From assembly GCA_017478025.1 (NCBI GenBank), contig JAFVGZ010000014.1:62001-126000 (forward strand): a stretch of 64,000 bases of DNA. Direction: 5' to 3'. Position 1 is the stretch's first letter; each line of letters opens with the position of its first letter. The notes under the pieces are model-generated. The model saw only the letters and a program-made list of their open reading frames with translations, was not told the origin of the DNA and ran no database searches. This DNA comes from Prevotella sp. (lineage in GTDB: Bacteria > Bacteroidota > Bacteroidia > Bacteroidales > Bacteroidaceae). Positions 45,132 through 53,719 of the stretch are shown in pieces. A program made the position numbers and the translations under genes.

Positions 45132-45182
45132 TAATGCACAATGCAGAATGCATAATGCTTAATTTATAATGCTTAATTCATA
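45132..45182. repeat. AT-rich filler repeat
   Basis: 'aataatgcacaatgcagaatgcataatgcttaatt' tandem filler between terC and the next gene. Confidence 0.75.
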
Positions 45183-45587
45183 ATGAGACGTAAGCACAAT
45201 TTTGTATGGCTTCTTGCAGCGCTTATTGCTGTATGCCTGACAGTTCTGATGAACGGCCAGGAGGGGGAGACTGTGGCTCAGCAAGACCAGCTTCATAAAA
45301 GCGGGTCATCGGTCATAGCCCCTCAGCAGCAACAGCCCCACGAGGCTACGCTGACAGATGCCACGCAGCTTTATCGTGTCTGTTCGTCTCGGCCACAACG
45401 CATTCTGCCCACACAGGGTGCAAGGAACGAACGCACCCTGACACCTGCCATTAGGTTGGTAAGGCAGTATATACTCAAACCCTTACATTCCTACCACGAC
45501 AGCCGATGCCGCACAGAGTCGGCACCGTTCTCGCTGTCGGCCTCATGCGATTATTACGTTATCGCATTGAGGCACATCATTCGTTAG
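45183..45587 (+). CDS. Exported conserved hypothetical protein
   Basis: 134 residues with an N-terminal hydrophobic anchor or signal peptide (FVWLLAALIAVCLTVLM). Mature part is basic with TQLYRVCSSRPQRILPTQG and a C-terminal DYYVIALRHIIR, a pattern seen in small Bacteroidota proteins of unknown role. No domain recognised. Confidence 0.65.
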   Translation: MRRKHNFVWLLAALIAVCLTVLMNGQEGETVAQQDQLHKSGSSVIAPQQQQPHEATLTDATQLYRVCSSRPQRILPTQGARNERTLTPAIRLVRQYILKPLHSYHDSRCRTESAPFSLSASCDYYVIALRHIIR

Positions 45588-45692
45588 CGCAGCTTTTGAT
45601 ACTACCGTAAAAACACAACAATACACATTTATTTATTAACTATTTAACGCAAGCCGCCCGGTCTTCTTTGACTGATGCGGCAATAAACGATT

Positions 45693-46082
45693 ATGCCAAG
45701 TATCAAAAGCTTGGGGATGGCTGCTGCCGTCTCCGCACATCAGAATATAACAATCAAGAAGTCATTCTTTTCCACCAAAGCCATCTACACACCCACGGGG
45801 AGTCCCGTCAAGGCAATGGTGCTGGAGTATTCACCCACAGAAGGAGAGGAGGTAGAGCGCCTGCTTGACTTGCCGCCAGAGAGAATCCCCGCTGAAATAG
45901 GGAGGAAAGGCAAGCCCCGCGCTGGTGCCAACGGCAACTTCCGCCTGGAGGTATGCCTGAGCGACGACCATCAGTTCTGCTCGCTTCAGCTCTTCCGATA
46001 CGTTGACTTCATTTATCAGCCCCTCTTTGAGCCGCGCTTCTATGAAGGCAAGGATGTTGAACCGCTCCTGAGTATCTTTTAG
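45693..46082 (+). CDS. Conserved hypothetical protein
   Basis: 129 residues, soluble, function unknown. Contains EYSPTEGEEVERLLDLPPE and a C-terminal DDHQFCSLQLFRYVDFIYQPL. No signal peptide. Ends about 60 bp before the bidirectional terminator at 46146. Confidence 0.65.
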   Translation: MPSIKSLGMAAAVSAHQNITIKKSFFSTKAIYTPTGSPVKAMVLEYSPTEGEEVERLLDLPPERIPAEIGRKGKPRAGANGNFRLEVCLSDDHQFCSLQLFRYVDFIYQPLFEPRFYEGKDVEPLLSIF

Positions 46083-46145
46083 GGGCAGCCATTGGGCTGA
46101 GAATACATTTATAGTCTAAGACCATAACAATAAAAGCACACAAAG

Positions 46146-46182
46146 AAAGGACTATCCAGCTGTAATCGCCGGATAGTCCTTT
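46146..46182. terminator. Bidirectional terminator between convergent genes
   Basis: AAAGGACTATCC pairs with GGATAGTCCTTT around a short loop. It separates the plus-strand hypothetical gene from xseA (minus). Confidence 0.8.
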
Positions 46183-46184
46183 CG

Positions 46185-47477
46185 CTATTTAACTGTTGCG
46201 TCGATGACTCCCTTATGGAGCATGATGGTGAGGTCGTCGTTGGTCTTCACCTGCTTAGGATCGGTGACGATGGTGCCGTTGTGCATAACAAGACTATAGC
46301 CGCGCTTGAGAACATTCATGGGATTGGCAGAGTTGATGCGCTGCTCCAGGAGGTCCAGGCGGCTGCGCTCACGCGCTATGTTCGTGGCGGCACAATGACT
46401 GATGGTGCGCTGATGGGCATCGAGCATGTTTCGCTGCACAAGGAGCTGATGGCGGGCAGCAGAGTGGATGCGCTGCTCATAGCTCTGCAGGCGAGAGAGA
46501 AGATGGACTTTCTTCACGGAGAAAGCAGAAAGAAAATAGTGCTCTAACCGCGCCAGACGGAGTCGCTCGCGCTCCAGTGTGCGCCTTGTGGCAACGGAGA
46601 TAGCTTCAGCAGCGCTGTCTATACGCGCGAGCGTACGCGATAAATTATCTATAAGGTATGCCGCAACAGCTGTGGGGGTCTTGACGCTGATGCATGCCAC
46701 CTCGTCGAGCACGGTCTTGTCGCGCTCATGGCCTATGCCCGTAATCACGGGAATGGGGAAGTTGGCTACATTCTCCGCCAACTCCAGCGTGTCGAAGCCT
46801 GACAGGTCTGCATTACTGCCTCCACCACGAATGATGACGACAGCATCGAAGTCATCAATGCTTTCGAACACATTGTCGAGTGCCGCAATAATGCTCTGCT
46901 CCACCTGCTCACCCTGCATCACGGCAGGGAAGAGGCGCGTGGAGAAGGCAAAGCCATAGTCATTGTTGGCCAGCTGACTGGCAAAGTCACCATAGCCTGC
47001 CGCTGTGGAACTGGATATGACTGCGATGCGCGTGGCAAAGGGCGAGATGGCGAGGGAACGGTTATTGTCTATGACACCCTCCTGCCTGAGCTGCTCCAGT
47101 ATCTCCTTACGGCGGCGAGCCATGTCGCCGAGGGTGAAGGTGGGGTCTATGTCCTGCACTATCCATGAGAAGCCGTATGCCTCATGGAAATTGGCCCTGA
47201 CCTGTAGGAGCACCTTCATGCCCGCATGTAACGGCTGCCCAGTGGCACGCTGGAAGCGGGGACCCAAAGAGAACCACACACTTGCCCAGCAACAGGCGCG
47301 GGCCTGGGCTACGGGGGTGTTGCCTGTAGGGCCTTTCTCTATGAGCTCCATGTAACAGTGGCCGCGACGATCATTGACAGAAGCCAGTTCTGCAAGAACC
47401 CATAAGGGCTCCTGCAGGGTCAGTTCTATGGATTGGCGCACAAGGTTGTTGGCCTCAAGAAGGGAAATGTAATTCAT
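46185..47477 (-). CDS. xseA: Exodeoxyribonuclease VII large subunit
   Basis: 430 residues. Single-strand-specific exonuclease subunit. N-terminal OB domain (LWVLAELASVNDRRGHCYMELIE), catalytic region IAVISSSTAAGYGDF, VVIIRGGGSNADLSGFD and PVITGIGHERDKTVLDEVA, then a long helical arm and a C-terminal RGYSLVMHNGTIV. xseB, usually downstream, is not found: the gene ends 3 bp before a terminator. Confidence 0.95.
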   Translation of the reverse strand: MNYISLLEANNLVRQSIELTLQEPLWVLAELASVNDRRGHCYMELIEKGPTGNTPVAQARACCWASVWFSLGPRFQRATGQPLHAGMKVLLQVRANFHEAYGFSWIVQDIDPTFTLGDMARRRKEILEQLRQEGVIDNNRSLAISPFATRIAVISSSTAAGYGDFASQLANNDYGFAFSTRLFPAVMQGEQVEQSIIAALDNVFESIDDFDAVVIIRGGGSNADLSGFDTLELAENVANFPIPVITGIGHERDKTVLDEVACISVKTPTAVAAYLIDNLSRTLARIDSAAEAISVATRRTLERERLRLARLEHYFLSAFSVKKVHLLSRLQSYEQRIHSAARHQLLVQRNMLDAHQRTISHCAATNIARERSRLDLLEQRINSANPMNVLKRGYSLVMHNGTIVTDPKQVKTNDDLTIMLHKGVIDATVK

Positions 47478-47558
47478 AATTCAGAATGCATAATTCAGAA
47501 TGCATAATTGCAAATTTATAGGAAATTTATGAAATACCAAACTTTTCGTTGCTTTTTC

Positions 47559-47589
47559 TTTGTCAGGTAATGAAAAAATCGTAATTTTG
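47559..47589 (+). promoter_or_regulatory. Promoter of MATE transporter gene
   Basis: TTTG at 47559-47562, 19-bp gap, TAATTTTG at 47582-47589: full consensus match, 32 bp before the ATG. Confidence 0.75.
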
Positions 47590-47621
47590 CAACTTGAGAA
47601 CATTAGAACTCAAGAAAAGAC

Positions 47622-48977
47622 ATGAGCAATAAGAAAGCGGCCTTAGAGCTGGGCACGAAGCCAGTGAGCTCCCTGTTGGTGCAGTATGCGCTGCCGGCGA
47701 TAGTAGCAATGGTTGCTACGTCGCTTTACAACATGGTGGACAGCATCTTCATCGGTCAGGGTGTGGGCCCGTTGGCTATCTCAGGCTTAGCTATCACTTT
47801 TCCCTTTATGAACCTCAGTGCAGCCTTTGGTGCTGCTATCGGCGTGGGTGCCTCGACGCTGCTTAGCGTGAAGTTAGGGCAGCGCGACTATGCCATAGCG
47901 AACAGGATACTGGGAAACTGTGTGATGCTTAATATCATTGTGGGTATAGCGTTCGGCCTTGTGGGATTACTGTTCCTTGACCCCATACTGCTTTTCTTTG
48001 GTGCCAGCGCTGCCACGTTGCCCTACGCACGTGACTATATGGAGATTATCCTTTTGGGTAATGCCATCACACACCTTACGCTGGGCCTCAACGCCGTGTT
48101 GCGCTCGGCAGGCAAACCAAAGGCGGCAATGTATATCACCATCTTCACGGTGGTGGTAAATGCCATACTGGACCCTATATTCATCTACACTCTGCACCTC
48201 GGCATCAGAGGTGCCGCATACGCCACGATACTGGCACAACTGCTGGCGGTGCTGTGGCAGTGGATTATCTTCAGCAACAAGAAGGAACTGCTACACTTTG
48301 AATATGACAAGTTCCATCTGGACCGCAACATCGTAGGCAACATTGTGAGCATCGGCATCTCGCCTTTTGCCATGAATGCCTGCGCTTGTCTGGTGGTGAT
48401 ATTTGTGAATAACAGCCTGCAGAAATATGGCGGCGATATGGCTGTGGGAGCCTACGGCATATCAAACCGCGTGGCGTTTGTCTTTGTAATGGTGACGATG
48501 GGCGTGTGTCAGGGCATGCAGCCCATAGCCGGATATAACTACGGTGCACAGAACTATAACAGGATGCTGGAGGCGCTGAAGCTGGCTGTGATTGCCGGCA
48601 CATCGGTATGCTCGGTGGGCTTTTTCATCGCAATGTTTTTTCCAAGAGCCTGTGCACGGATGTTTACAACGGACGAGGCGCTGATTGCCCACTCTGTCGT
48701 GGCAATGCGATACATCATGGCTATGTTCCTGATAATAGGAGCCCAGATGGTGATAACGAATTTCTTTCAGTCGATTGGCAAGGTTAAGGTAAGCATTTTC
48801 CTCAGCCTCTCACGCCAACTGATATTCCTGGTGCCTCTGATAGCCCTGCTGCCAAAGAGCATGGGACTGAACGGAGTATGGTTGGCAATGCCTGTCTCTG
48901 ATGCCATAGCAGCTGTGATGGCATATTTCATGATATGGATGTATATTAAACGATTCAAAAGACTGCAGGTAGAATGA
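47622..48977 (+). CDS. MATE family efflux transporter
   Basis: 451 residues, twelve membrane spans in two six-helix halves. Family motifs: PAIVAMVATSLYNMVDSIFIGQGVG at the start, VVNAILDPIFIY, and GMQPIAGYNYGAQNY in the second half. Exports drugs or metabolites with Na+ or H+; the substrate is not set. Its stop overlaps the next gene's ATG by 4 bp (ATGA). Confidence 0.95.
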   Translation: MSNKKAALELGTKPVSSLLVQYALPAIVAMVATSLYNMVDSIFIGQGVGPLAISGLAITFPFMNLSAAFGAAIGVGASTLLSVKLGQRDYAIANRILGNCVMLNIIVGIAFGLVGLLFLDPILLFFGASAATLPYARDYMEIILLGNAITHLTLGLNAVLRSAGKPKAAMYITIFTVVVNAILDPIFIYTLHLGIRGAAYATILAQLLAVLWQWIIFSNKKELLHFEYDKFHLDRNIVGNIVSIGISPFAMNACACLVVIFVNNSLQKYGGDMAVGAYGISNRVAFVFVMVTMGVCQGMQPIAGYNYGAQNYNRMLEALKLAVIAGTSVCSVGFFIAMFFPRACARMFTTDEALIAHSVVAMRYIMAMFLIIGAQMVITNFFQSIGKVKVSIFLSLSRQLIFLVPLIALLPKSMGLNGVWLAMPVSDAIAAVMAYFMIWMYIKRFKRLQVE

Positions 48978-49675
48978 ACAACATTTTCGATAAGCCGGAG
49001 GGACAAAACGAAGCGGGCTTCAACTCTGCCTCGGCAAAAACAAGCGGGATGGGTTCCAACTTAATCATTTGCGTAGGACGACAGTTGGGCAGTGGCGGCT
49101 GTGAGATAGCTCGAATGCTGGCAAAGGAGTTTGACTGCAAATTCTATGACAGCGAGCTGATAAACATGGCTGCGGAGCGTAGCGGCTTCAGCCCTTCCAT
49201 ATTCAAGACCCAGGACGAGAGCCACGGAGTGCTGAAATCCATTCTTGACGGATTCTCCGGAAGATTGGGGAGAATGTCAGAGAACTTCTATGACAACAGC
49301 ATATCCCAGGAGTCTCTGTTCCAAATACAGAGCGAAGCTATCTTCAAGGCAGCAAAAGAGGAGAACTGCGTGTTCGTGGGGCGCTGTGCCGACTACATAC
49401 TGAGAAAGCACGAGAAGTTGTTCTCTGTATTTATCACCGCCAACGACGATGAGCGTCGCAAGGTGGTGGCAAACCGAATGGGCTGCGATGAGAACGTAGC
49501 TGCTAAGTATATAGCCAAGAAAGAACGCCAACGCGCGGACTATTACAACTACTATACTTCAAAAAAATGGGGAGCAGCAGAGAGCTACGACATGTGTATC
49601 AACTCCTCGTTGCTGGGTTGGGAGCGCACAGCAGCGCTGATAGCACAAGTGATAAGAAGCACTTTTAATGCATAA
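48974..49675 (+). CDS. Cytidylate-kinase-like protein with repeat-derived N-terminus
   Basis: 233 residues. The core begins LIICVGRQLGSGGCEIARML, a P-loop-like GSGG nucleotide-binding start, and continues FYDSELINMAA, FVGRCADYILR, NRMGCDENVAAKYIAKKERQRADYY, as in the cytidylate-kinase-like family. The first 27 residues (FDKPEGQNEAGFNSASAKTS) are absent from typical homologues and resemble the first 25 of the NUDIX-HAD gene at 52249. The true start may be ATG 49052 (MGSNLIIC) if the extension is not translated. Coupled to the MATE gene. Confidence 0.85.
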   Translation: MNNIFDKPEGQNEAGFNSASAKTSGMGSNLIICVGRQLGSGGCEIARMLAKEFDCKFYDSELINMAAERSGFSPSIFKTQDESHGVLKSILDGFSGRLGRMSENFYDNSISQESLFQIQSEAIFKAAKEENCVFVGRCADYILRKHEKLFSVFITANDDERRKVVANRMGCDENVAAKYIAKKERQRADYYNYYTSKKWGAAESYDMCINSSLLGWERTAALIAQVIRSTFNA

Positions 49676-49710
49676 TTCATAACTCATAATTTATAATTCA
49701 CGATTCTAAC
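49672..49710. repeat. AT-rich filler repeat
   Basis: 'aattcataactcataatttataattcac' between the kinase-like gene and purT. Confidence 0.6.
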
Positions 49711-50895
49711 ATGAAGAAGATTCTCCTTCTTGGCTCAGGCGAACTGGGCAAAGAGTTCGTTATTGCCGCCAAGCGTGCCGGCCAGTATGTCATTGCCTGC
49801 GATCGTTATGCGGGAGCACCCGCCATGCAGGTTGCAGATGAGTGCGAGGTATTCTCTATGCTCGACGGCGATGCCCTGGCTGCCGTTGTAAACAAACACC
49901 AGCCTGACATCATCGTACCAGAGGTGGAGGCAATCCGTACCGAGCGTCTGTTTGACTTTGAGAAGCAGGGCATACAGGTAGTACCGTCAGCCCGTGCCGT
50001 CAACTACACGATGAACCGTCAAGCTATCCGTGACCTGGCTGCCAAGGAGCTGGGCCTGCGTACAGCGAAGTATTTCTATGCCAAGACTTATGAAGAGCTC
50101 GTAGAAGCCAGCAAGGAGATTGGCTTCCCATGCGTCATCAAGCCTCTCATGTCTTCTTCCGGTCATGGCCAGAGCACAGTAAAGAGCGCCGACGAGCTGC
50201 GCAAAGCCTTTGACGACGCTATGGCAGGAGCCAGAGGCGACGTGAAGGAACTGATTATAGAGGAGTTCATACACTTCACATCAGAGTTCACTCTGCTCAC
50301 CGTAACACAGAAAAACGGTCCTACGCTGTTCTGCCCACCAATCGGTCACGTGCAGAAAGGCGGCGACTACCGTGAGTCATGGATGCCTTACGAGATACCA
50401 GAGAAGGATCTGAAGGCAGCACAGGAGATGGCTGAGAAGGTAACAGCATCGCTGACCGGATACGGCATCTGGGGTGTGGAATTCTTCCTCACCGACACAG
50501 GCGTAGTCTTCTCAGAGCTCTCACCACGTCCACATGACACAGGTATGGTGACACTGGGACACACAACGAACCTATCAGAGTTTGAGCTGCACTTCCGTGC
50601 CGTCATGGGTCTGCCAATCCACGACATCCGCTTTGAGCACGCAGGATGCTCTGCCGTAATCCTGAGCGACAAGGATTATGAGAGGGGCGACATCATACCT
50701 TACAACATGGTAGATGCCCTCAAGGAGGAGTGCACCCGCATCCGCATCTTCGGCAAGCCCGATGCTCACTTCGGACGCCGCATGGGTGTAGTGCTGTGCT
50801 ATGGCGATACCGACGCTGACATCAACAGCCTGCGCGACAAGGCAAAGCGTCTGGCAAAGACCATACTGGGTACTGACCCATATATGGAGAAGTAA
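49711..50895 (+). CDS. purT: Formate-dependent GAR transformylase
   Basis: 394 residues. Makes formyl-GAR from GAR, formate and ATP in purine synthesis. ATP-grasp enzyme: [18 protein letters not shown] start, [18 protein letters not shown]-binding loop, [27 protein letters not shown] metal/ATP site. Normal length. Followed 25 bp later by trmO. Confidence 0.97.
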   Translation: MKKILLLGSGELGKEFVIAAKRAGQYVIACDRYAGAPAMQVADECEVFSMLDGDALAAVVNKHQPDIIVPEVEAIRTERLFDFEKQGIQVVPSARAVNYTMNRQAIRDLAAKELGLRTAKYFYAKTYEELVEASKEIGFPCVIKPLMSSSGHGQSTVKSADELRKAFDDAMAGARGDVKELIIEEFIHFTSEFTLLTVTQKNGPTLFCPPIGHVQKGGDYRESWMPYEIPEKDLKAAQEMAEKVTASLTGYGIWGVEFFLTDTGVVFSELSPRPHDTGMVTLGHTTNLSEFELHFRAVMGLPIHDIRFEHAGCSAVILSDKDYERGDIIPYNMVDALKEECTRIRIFGKPDAHFGRRMGVVLCYGDTDADINSLRDKAKRLAKTILGTDPYMEK

Positions 50896-50920
50896 TGACG
50901 CTGGCATAGCGTATAGCAAC

Positions 50921-51688
50921 ATGGCCACCGTCGTACAGATAGGAACATTTCATTCTCCGTTCAAGGAGAAATTCGGCATACCACGCCAGGCAGGCATAGT
51001 CAATGACCTGCCTGGCTATATTTCTTTTGAGAAGCCATACAACTCTCCTGAGGCGATACGCGGTCTGGAGGATTTTGACTATATCTGGATAATCTGGCAG
51101 TCTGCCCCACCCCACTCCAATGCTCAGAATGAGAAGAACCGAAGTGCGAAGGAGGAAGGCGAAGCCAATAGCAGCCTTGACAAGACTGTTTCGCCAACTG
51201 CAAACGTGAGGGTTCCACTTACTGTTCGCCCTCCACGCCTGGGGGGTAACAAACGAATGGGCGTCTTTGCTACACGCAGCCCTTTCAGGCCTAACCCGCT
51301 GTGTATGTCGTGCGTCAGGATAGACCACATAGACACAGAGACTAATACCATCCATGTATTGGGCGCAGATATCCTTGACGGCACGCCTATCCTGGACATA
51401 AAGCCCTATATCCCCTATAGCGATGCGCACCCGGAGGCTCGCGGCGGCTTTACGGACCAGACACAATGGAGCCTGCTGCAGGTAAACATACCCAAGGAGA
51501 TGGAGCTGCATCTGATGGACTGCAACATACCAACCGACACAATAAGACAACTGATAGCACAAGACCCCAGGCCCCACTTTCACCATGATGCGCAACGTGT
51601 CTATGGCATGACGTATGAGGGATGGAACGTGAAATTCACCGTTGATGGCACTACAGCATACATCATCGGCATTGAAAAGAGGAAATAA
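50921..51688 (+). CDS. trmO: tRNA t6A37 N6-methyltransferase TrmO with in-frame insert
   Basis: 255 residues from ATG 50921. SAM-dependent enzyme that methylates t6A at tRNA position 37. Family motifs: IGTFHSPFKEKFGIPRQ, LEDFDYIWIIW, PPRLGGNKRMGVFATRSPFRPN and LDGTPILDIKPYIPYSDA. About 35 residues between WQSAPPHSN and LTVRPPRLGG are not in usual TrmO and hold the repeat RSAKEEGEANSSLDK, shared with TetR (20821) and NUDIX-HAD (52832). The site is at a loop, so function may be kept. The other t6A gene, tsaC, is at 60873. Confidence 0.9.
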   Translation: MATVVQIGTFHSPFKEKFGIPRQAGIVNDLPGYISFEKPYNSPEAIRGLEDFDYIWIIWQSAPPHSNAQNEKNRSAKEEGEANSSLDKTVSPTANVRVPLTVRPPRLGGNKRMGVFATRSPFRPNPLCMSCVRIDHIDTETNTIHVLGADILDGTPILDIKPYIPYSDAHPEARGGFTDQTQWSLLQVNIPKEMELHLMDCNIPTDTIRQLIAQDPRPHFHHDAQRVYGMTYEGWNVKFTVDGTTAYIIGIEKRK

Positions 51689-51689
51689 A

Positions 51690-51721
51690 TTTGCACAATT
51701 CGCAGAAATGTATTACCTTTG
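51690..51721 (+). promoter_or_regulatory. Promoter of tRNA-Ser(GGA)
   Basis: TTTG at 51690-51693, 20-bp gap, TACCTTTG at 51714-51721: full consensus match, 18 bp before the tRNA. Confidence 0.75.
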
Positions 51722-51738
51722 CAGCCGCAATAAGACAA

Positions 51739-51826
51739 GGAGAGGTGCTCGAGTGGCTGAAGAGGCACGCCTGGAAAGCGTGTAACCGTCAAAAGCGGTT
51801 CGCAGGTTCGAATCCTGTTCTCTCCG
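51739..51826 (+). tRNA. tRNA-Ser (anticodon GGA)
   Basis: 88-nt class II tRNA: acceptor GGAGAGG, anticodon loop CTGGAAA, variable arm around CCGTCAAAAGCGG, T-arm GCAGGTTCGAATCCTGT, discriminator G. Confidence 0.95.
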
Positions 51827-51925
51827 CAAAAATGCAACAAAGTCCGTTGAATCTCAGCGGACTTTATTTATTTAATATAAGTTGTTACGGTTATTTTGAC
51901 TATCTGTAAGAAGGGGCAATATGCT

Positions 51926-52246
51926 ATGAATTGGATTATTCTGATAGTTGCAGGTCTCTGTGAGGTCGGCTTCACGTATTGCTTAGGGAGGGCGAAAGGT
52001 GCTTCCAGTGATTGGTGGAGCTGGATTACAGCCTTTGGAATGTTATATGTCCTTAGCGCTGTTTTGCTGGCGAAGGCTACGGAAACTATCTCGCTTGGCA
52101 CGGCCTACTGCGTGTGGACAGGCATCGGTGCCGTGGGCGCTGTGCTTGTGGGTATATTTATCTTCCGTGAGCCTGCCACATTCTGGAGGCTGTTCTTTCT
52201 TACTACACTTATAGCTTCTATCATAGGATTAAAGGCAATATCATAA
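51926..52246 (+). CDS. Small multidrug resistance (SMR) family transporter
   Basis: 106 residues from ATG 51926, four membrane spans. The active-site Glu is in LIVAGLCEVGFTYCLGRAKG (Glu ~13), followed by ISLGTAYCVWTGIGAVGAVLVG, the classic SMR signature. Such pumps export guanidinium-type or quaternary ammonium compounds with protons; the subtype is not certain. The stop is 2 bp before the next ATG. Confidence 0.93.
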   Translation: MNWIILIVAGLCEVGFTYCLGRAKGASSDWWSWITAFGMLYVLSAVLLAKATETISLGTAYCVWTGIGAVGAVLVGIFIFREPATFWRLFFLTTLIASIIGLKAIS

Positions 52247-52248
52247 AT

Positions 52249-53643
52249 ATGAACGTTTTCGATAAGCCAGAAGAGCAGAGTGATGCTCACATCGACTCCG
52301 CTTTGGCGAGAAAAAGTCAGATGAAATACAAGGATAACGAAAAAGAATTATTCCCCTTAGTGGACGAGGATGGTACAGTCACTGGCTGTGCCACACGTGG
52401 TGAGTGTCACAGCGGTTCAAGGCTGCTGCACCCCGTGGTTCACCTTCACGTATTCAATTCCAAAGGAGAGCTATACCTACAACAGCGTCCTGAGTGGAAG
52501 GATATCCAGCCAGGCAAATGGGATACTGCCGTGGGTGGGCATGTAGATTATCGTGAGCAATGGAACGACGCGTTGCTTAGGGAAGCGAGGGAAGAACTGG
52601 GCATCACGGACTTCACGCCAGTATATATGGGCAAGTACGTGTTTGACAGTGACCGTGAACGTGAACTGGTGTATGTGAACCGCACAACGTACGATGGTGC
52701 TATCACGCCTTCTAAGAGTGAACTCTCAGGTGGTCGGTTCTGGTCCATGAAGGAGATAAACGATGCAATGGGCAAGGGAATACTGACTCCGAACTTCGAG
52801 CGTGAGTTTCAGCGTTTCTTCGGCAATGACCGAGGCGCTAAGGAGGAAGGCGCAGCCAAATACGCAATGTTTTTCGACATCGACGGTACGCTGGTGAGCT
52901 TTAAGACCCATAAGATTCCTGCCTCTACGATTGCCGCCCTTACTGAGGCAAAGGAGCATGGTCATAAGGTGTTTATTGCTACAGGCCGTCCTCCACTTAT
53001 CATAACAAACCTTGGAGACATAGAACACTTGATAGACGGCTATATCACCACTAACGGTGCTCTCTGCTACGTTGGGGATGAGACAGTATGCTGCAAGAGC
53101 ATCCCCGATAATGCTGCGCGCCTGTTGGTAGATGATGCCTTAGCTAATGATTACAGTATGATAGTCGTGGGCGAAAGGGATGTGGCAGTGATTGACCCGC
53201 ATGGTGAGGTTGATAGGATATTCCGTCAGGAGATTGCTGTGGAGAACCTTGACCTTGAGAAACCTCTGGAGACTGTGATGCAGCAACGCATCATGCAAAT
53301 CACCCCATTCTTCGACGAAAGCTATGAACGCGAGATGATGGCCCGTATTCCTTGTTGCGTTTCCGGGCGATGGCACCCCTCATTTACCGACATCACCGCG
53401 AAGGGTGCAGACAAGGGTGCCGGTATCATGGCGTTGGCAGCTCACCTGGGCTTCAACCCCCGTCATACAATAGCATTCGGTGACGGCGGCAACGACACAT
53501 CGATGATAAGGTCTGCCGGCATCGGAGTGGCAATGGGTAACGCCCTTGACTCTCTGAAGGCAGAGGCAGACTATATCACCACCTCCGTGGATGAGGATGG
53601 AGTGATGAATGCCCTGCGCCATTTTGGGATTATCTCCGCATGA
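52249..53643 (+). CDS. NUDIX hydrolase fused to Cof-type HAD phosphatase
   Basis: 464 residues. The NUDIX half (about 25-195) has LQQRPEWKDIQPGKWDTAVG and the NUDIX box GGHVDYREQWNDALLREAREELG. The HAD half (about 205-464) has MFFDIDGTLVSF (Asp nucleophile), IATGRPP, and AFGDGGNDTSMIRSAG. The joint is RGAKEEGAAKYA, a copy of the repeat in TrmO and TetR, so the fusion probably arose around that repeat. The first 25 residues (FDKPEEQSDAHIDSALARKS) match the N-terminal extension at 48974. Substrates are nucleoside-diphosphate-like and sugar-phosphate-like compounds by family. Confidence 0.9.
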   Translation: MNVFDKPEEQSDAHIDSALARKSQMKYKDNEKELFPLVDEDGTVTGCATRGECHSGSRLLHPVVHLHVFNSKGELYLQQRPEWKDIQPGKWDTAVGGHVDYREQWNDALLREAREELGITDFTPVYMGKYVFDSDRERELVYVNRTTYDGAITPSKSELSGGRFWSMKEINDAMGKGILTPNFEREFQRFFGNDRGAKEEGAAKYAMFFDIDGTLVSFKTHKIPASTIAALTEAKEHGHKVFIATGRPPLIITNLGDIEHLIDGYITTNGALCYVGDETVCCKSIPDNAARLLVDDALANDYSMIVVGERDVAVIDPHGEVDRIFRQEIAVENLDLEKPLETVMQQRIMQITPFFDESYEREMMARIPCCVSGRWHPSFTDITAKGADKGAGIMALAAHLGFNPRHTIAFGDGGNDTSMIRSAGIGVAMGNALDSLKAEADYITTSVDEDGVMNALRHFGIISA

Positions 53644-53660
53644 GAACAGACGGGGATTAT

Positions 53661-53695
53661 AAGAAAAGCCTGCAATGACATTGCAGGCTTTTCTT
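53661..53695. terminator. Bidirectional terminator between NUDIX-HAD and pfkA
   Basis: AAGAAAAGCCTGCAATG pairs with CATTGCAGGCTTTTCTT: an almost perfect 17-bp stem with a 1-nt centre, with A-rich and T-rich flanks. Confidence 0.85.
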
Positions 53696-53719
53696 ATATA
53701 TAGACGTAGGGGATGATTG

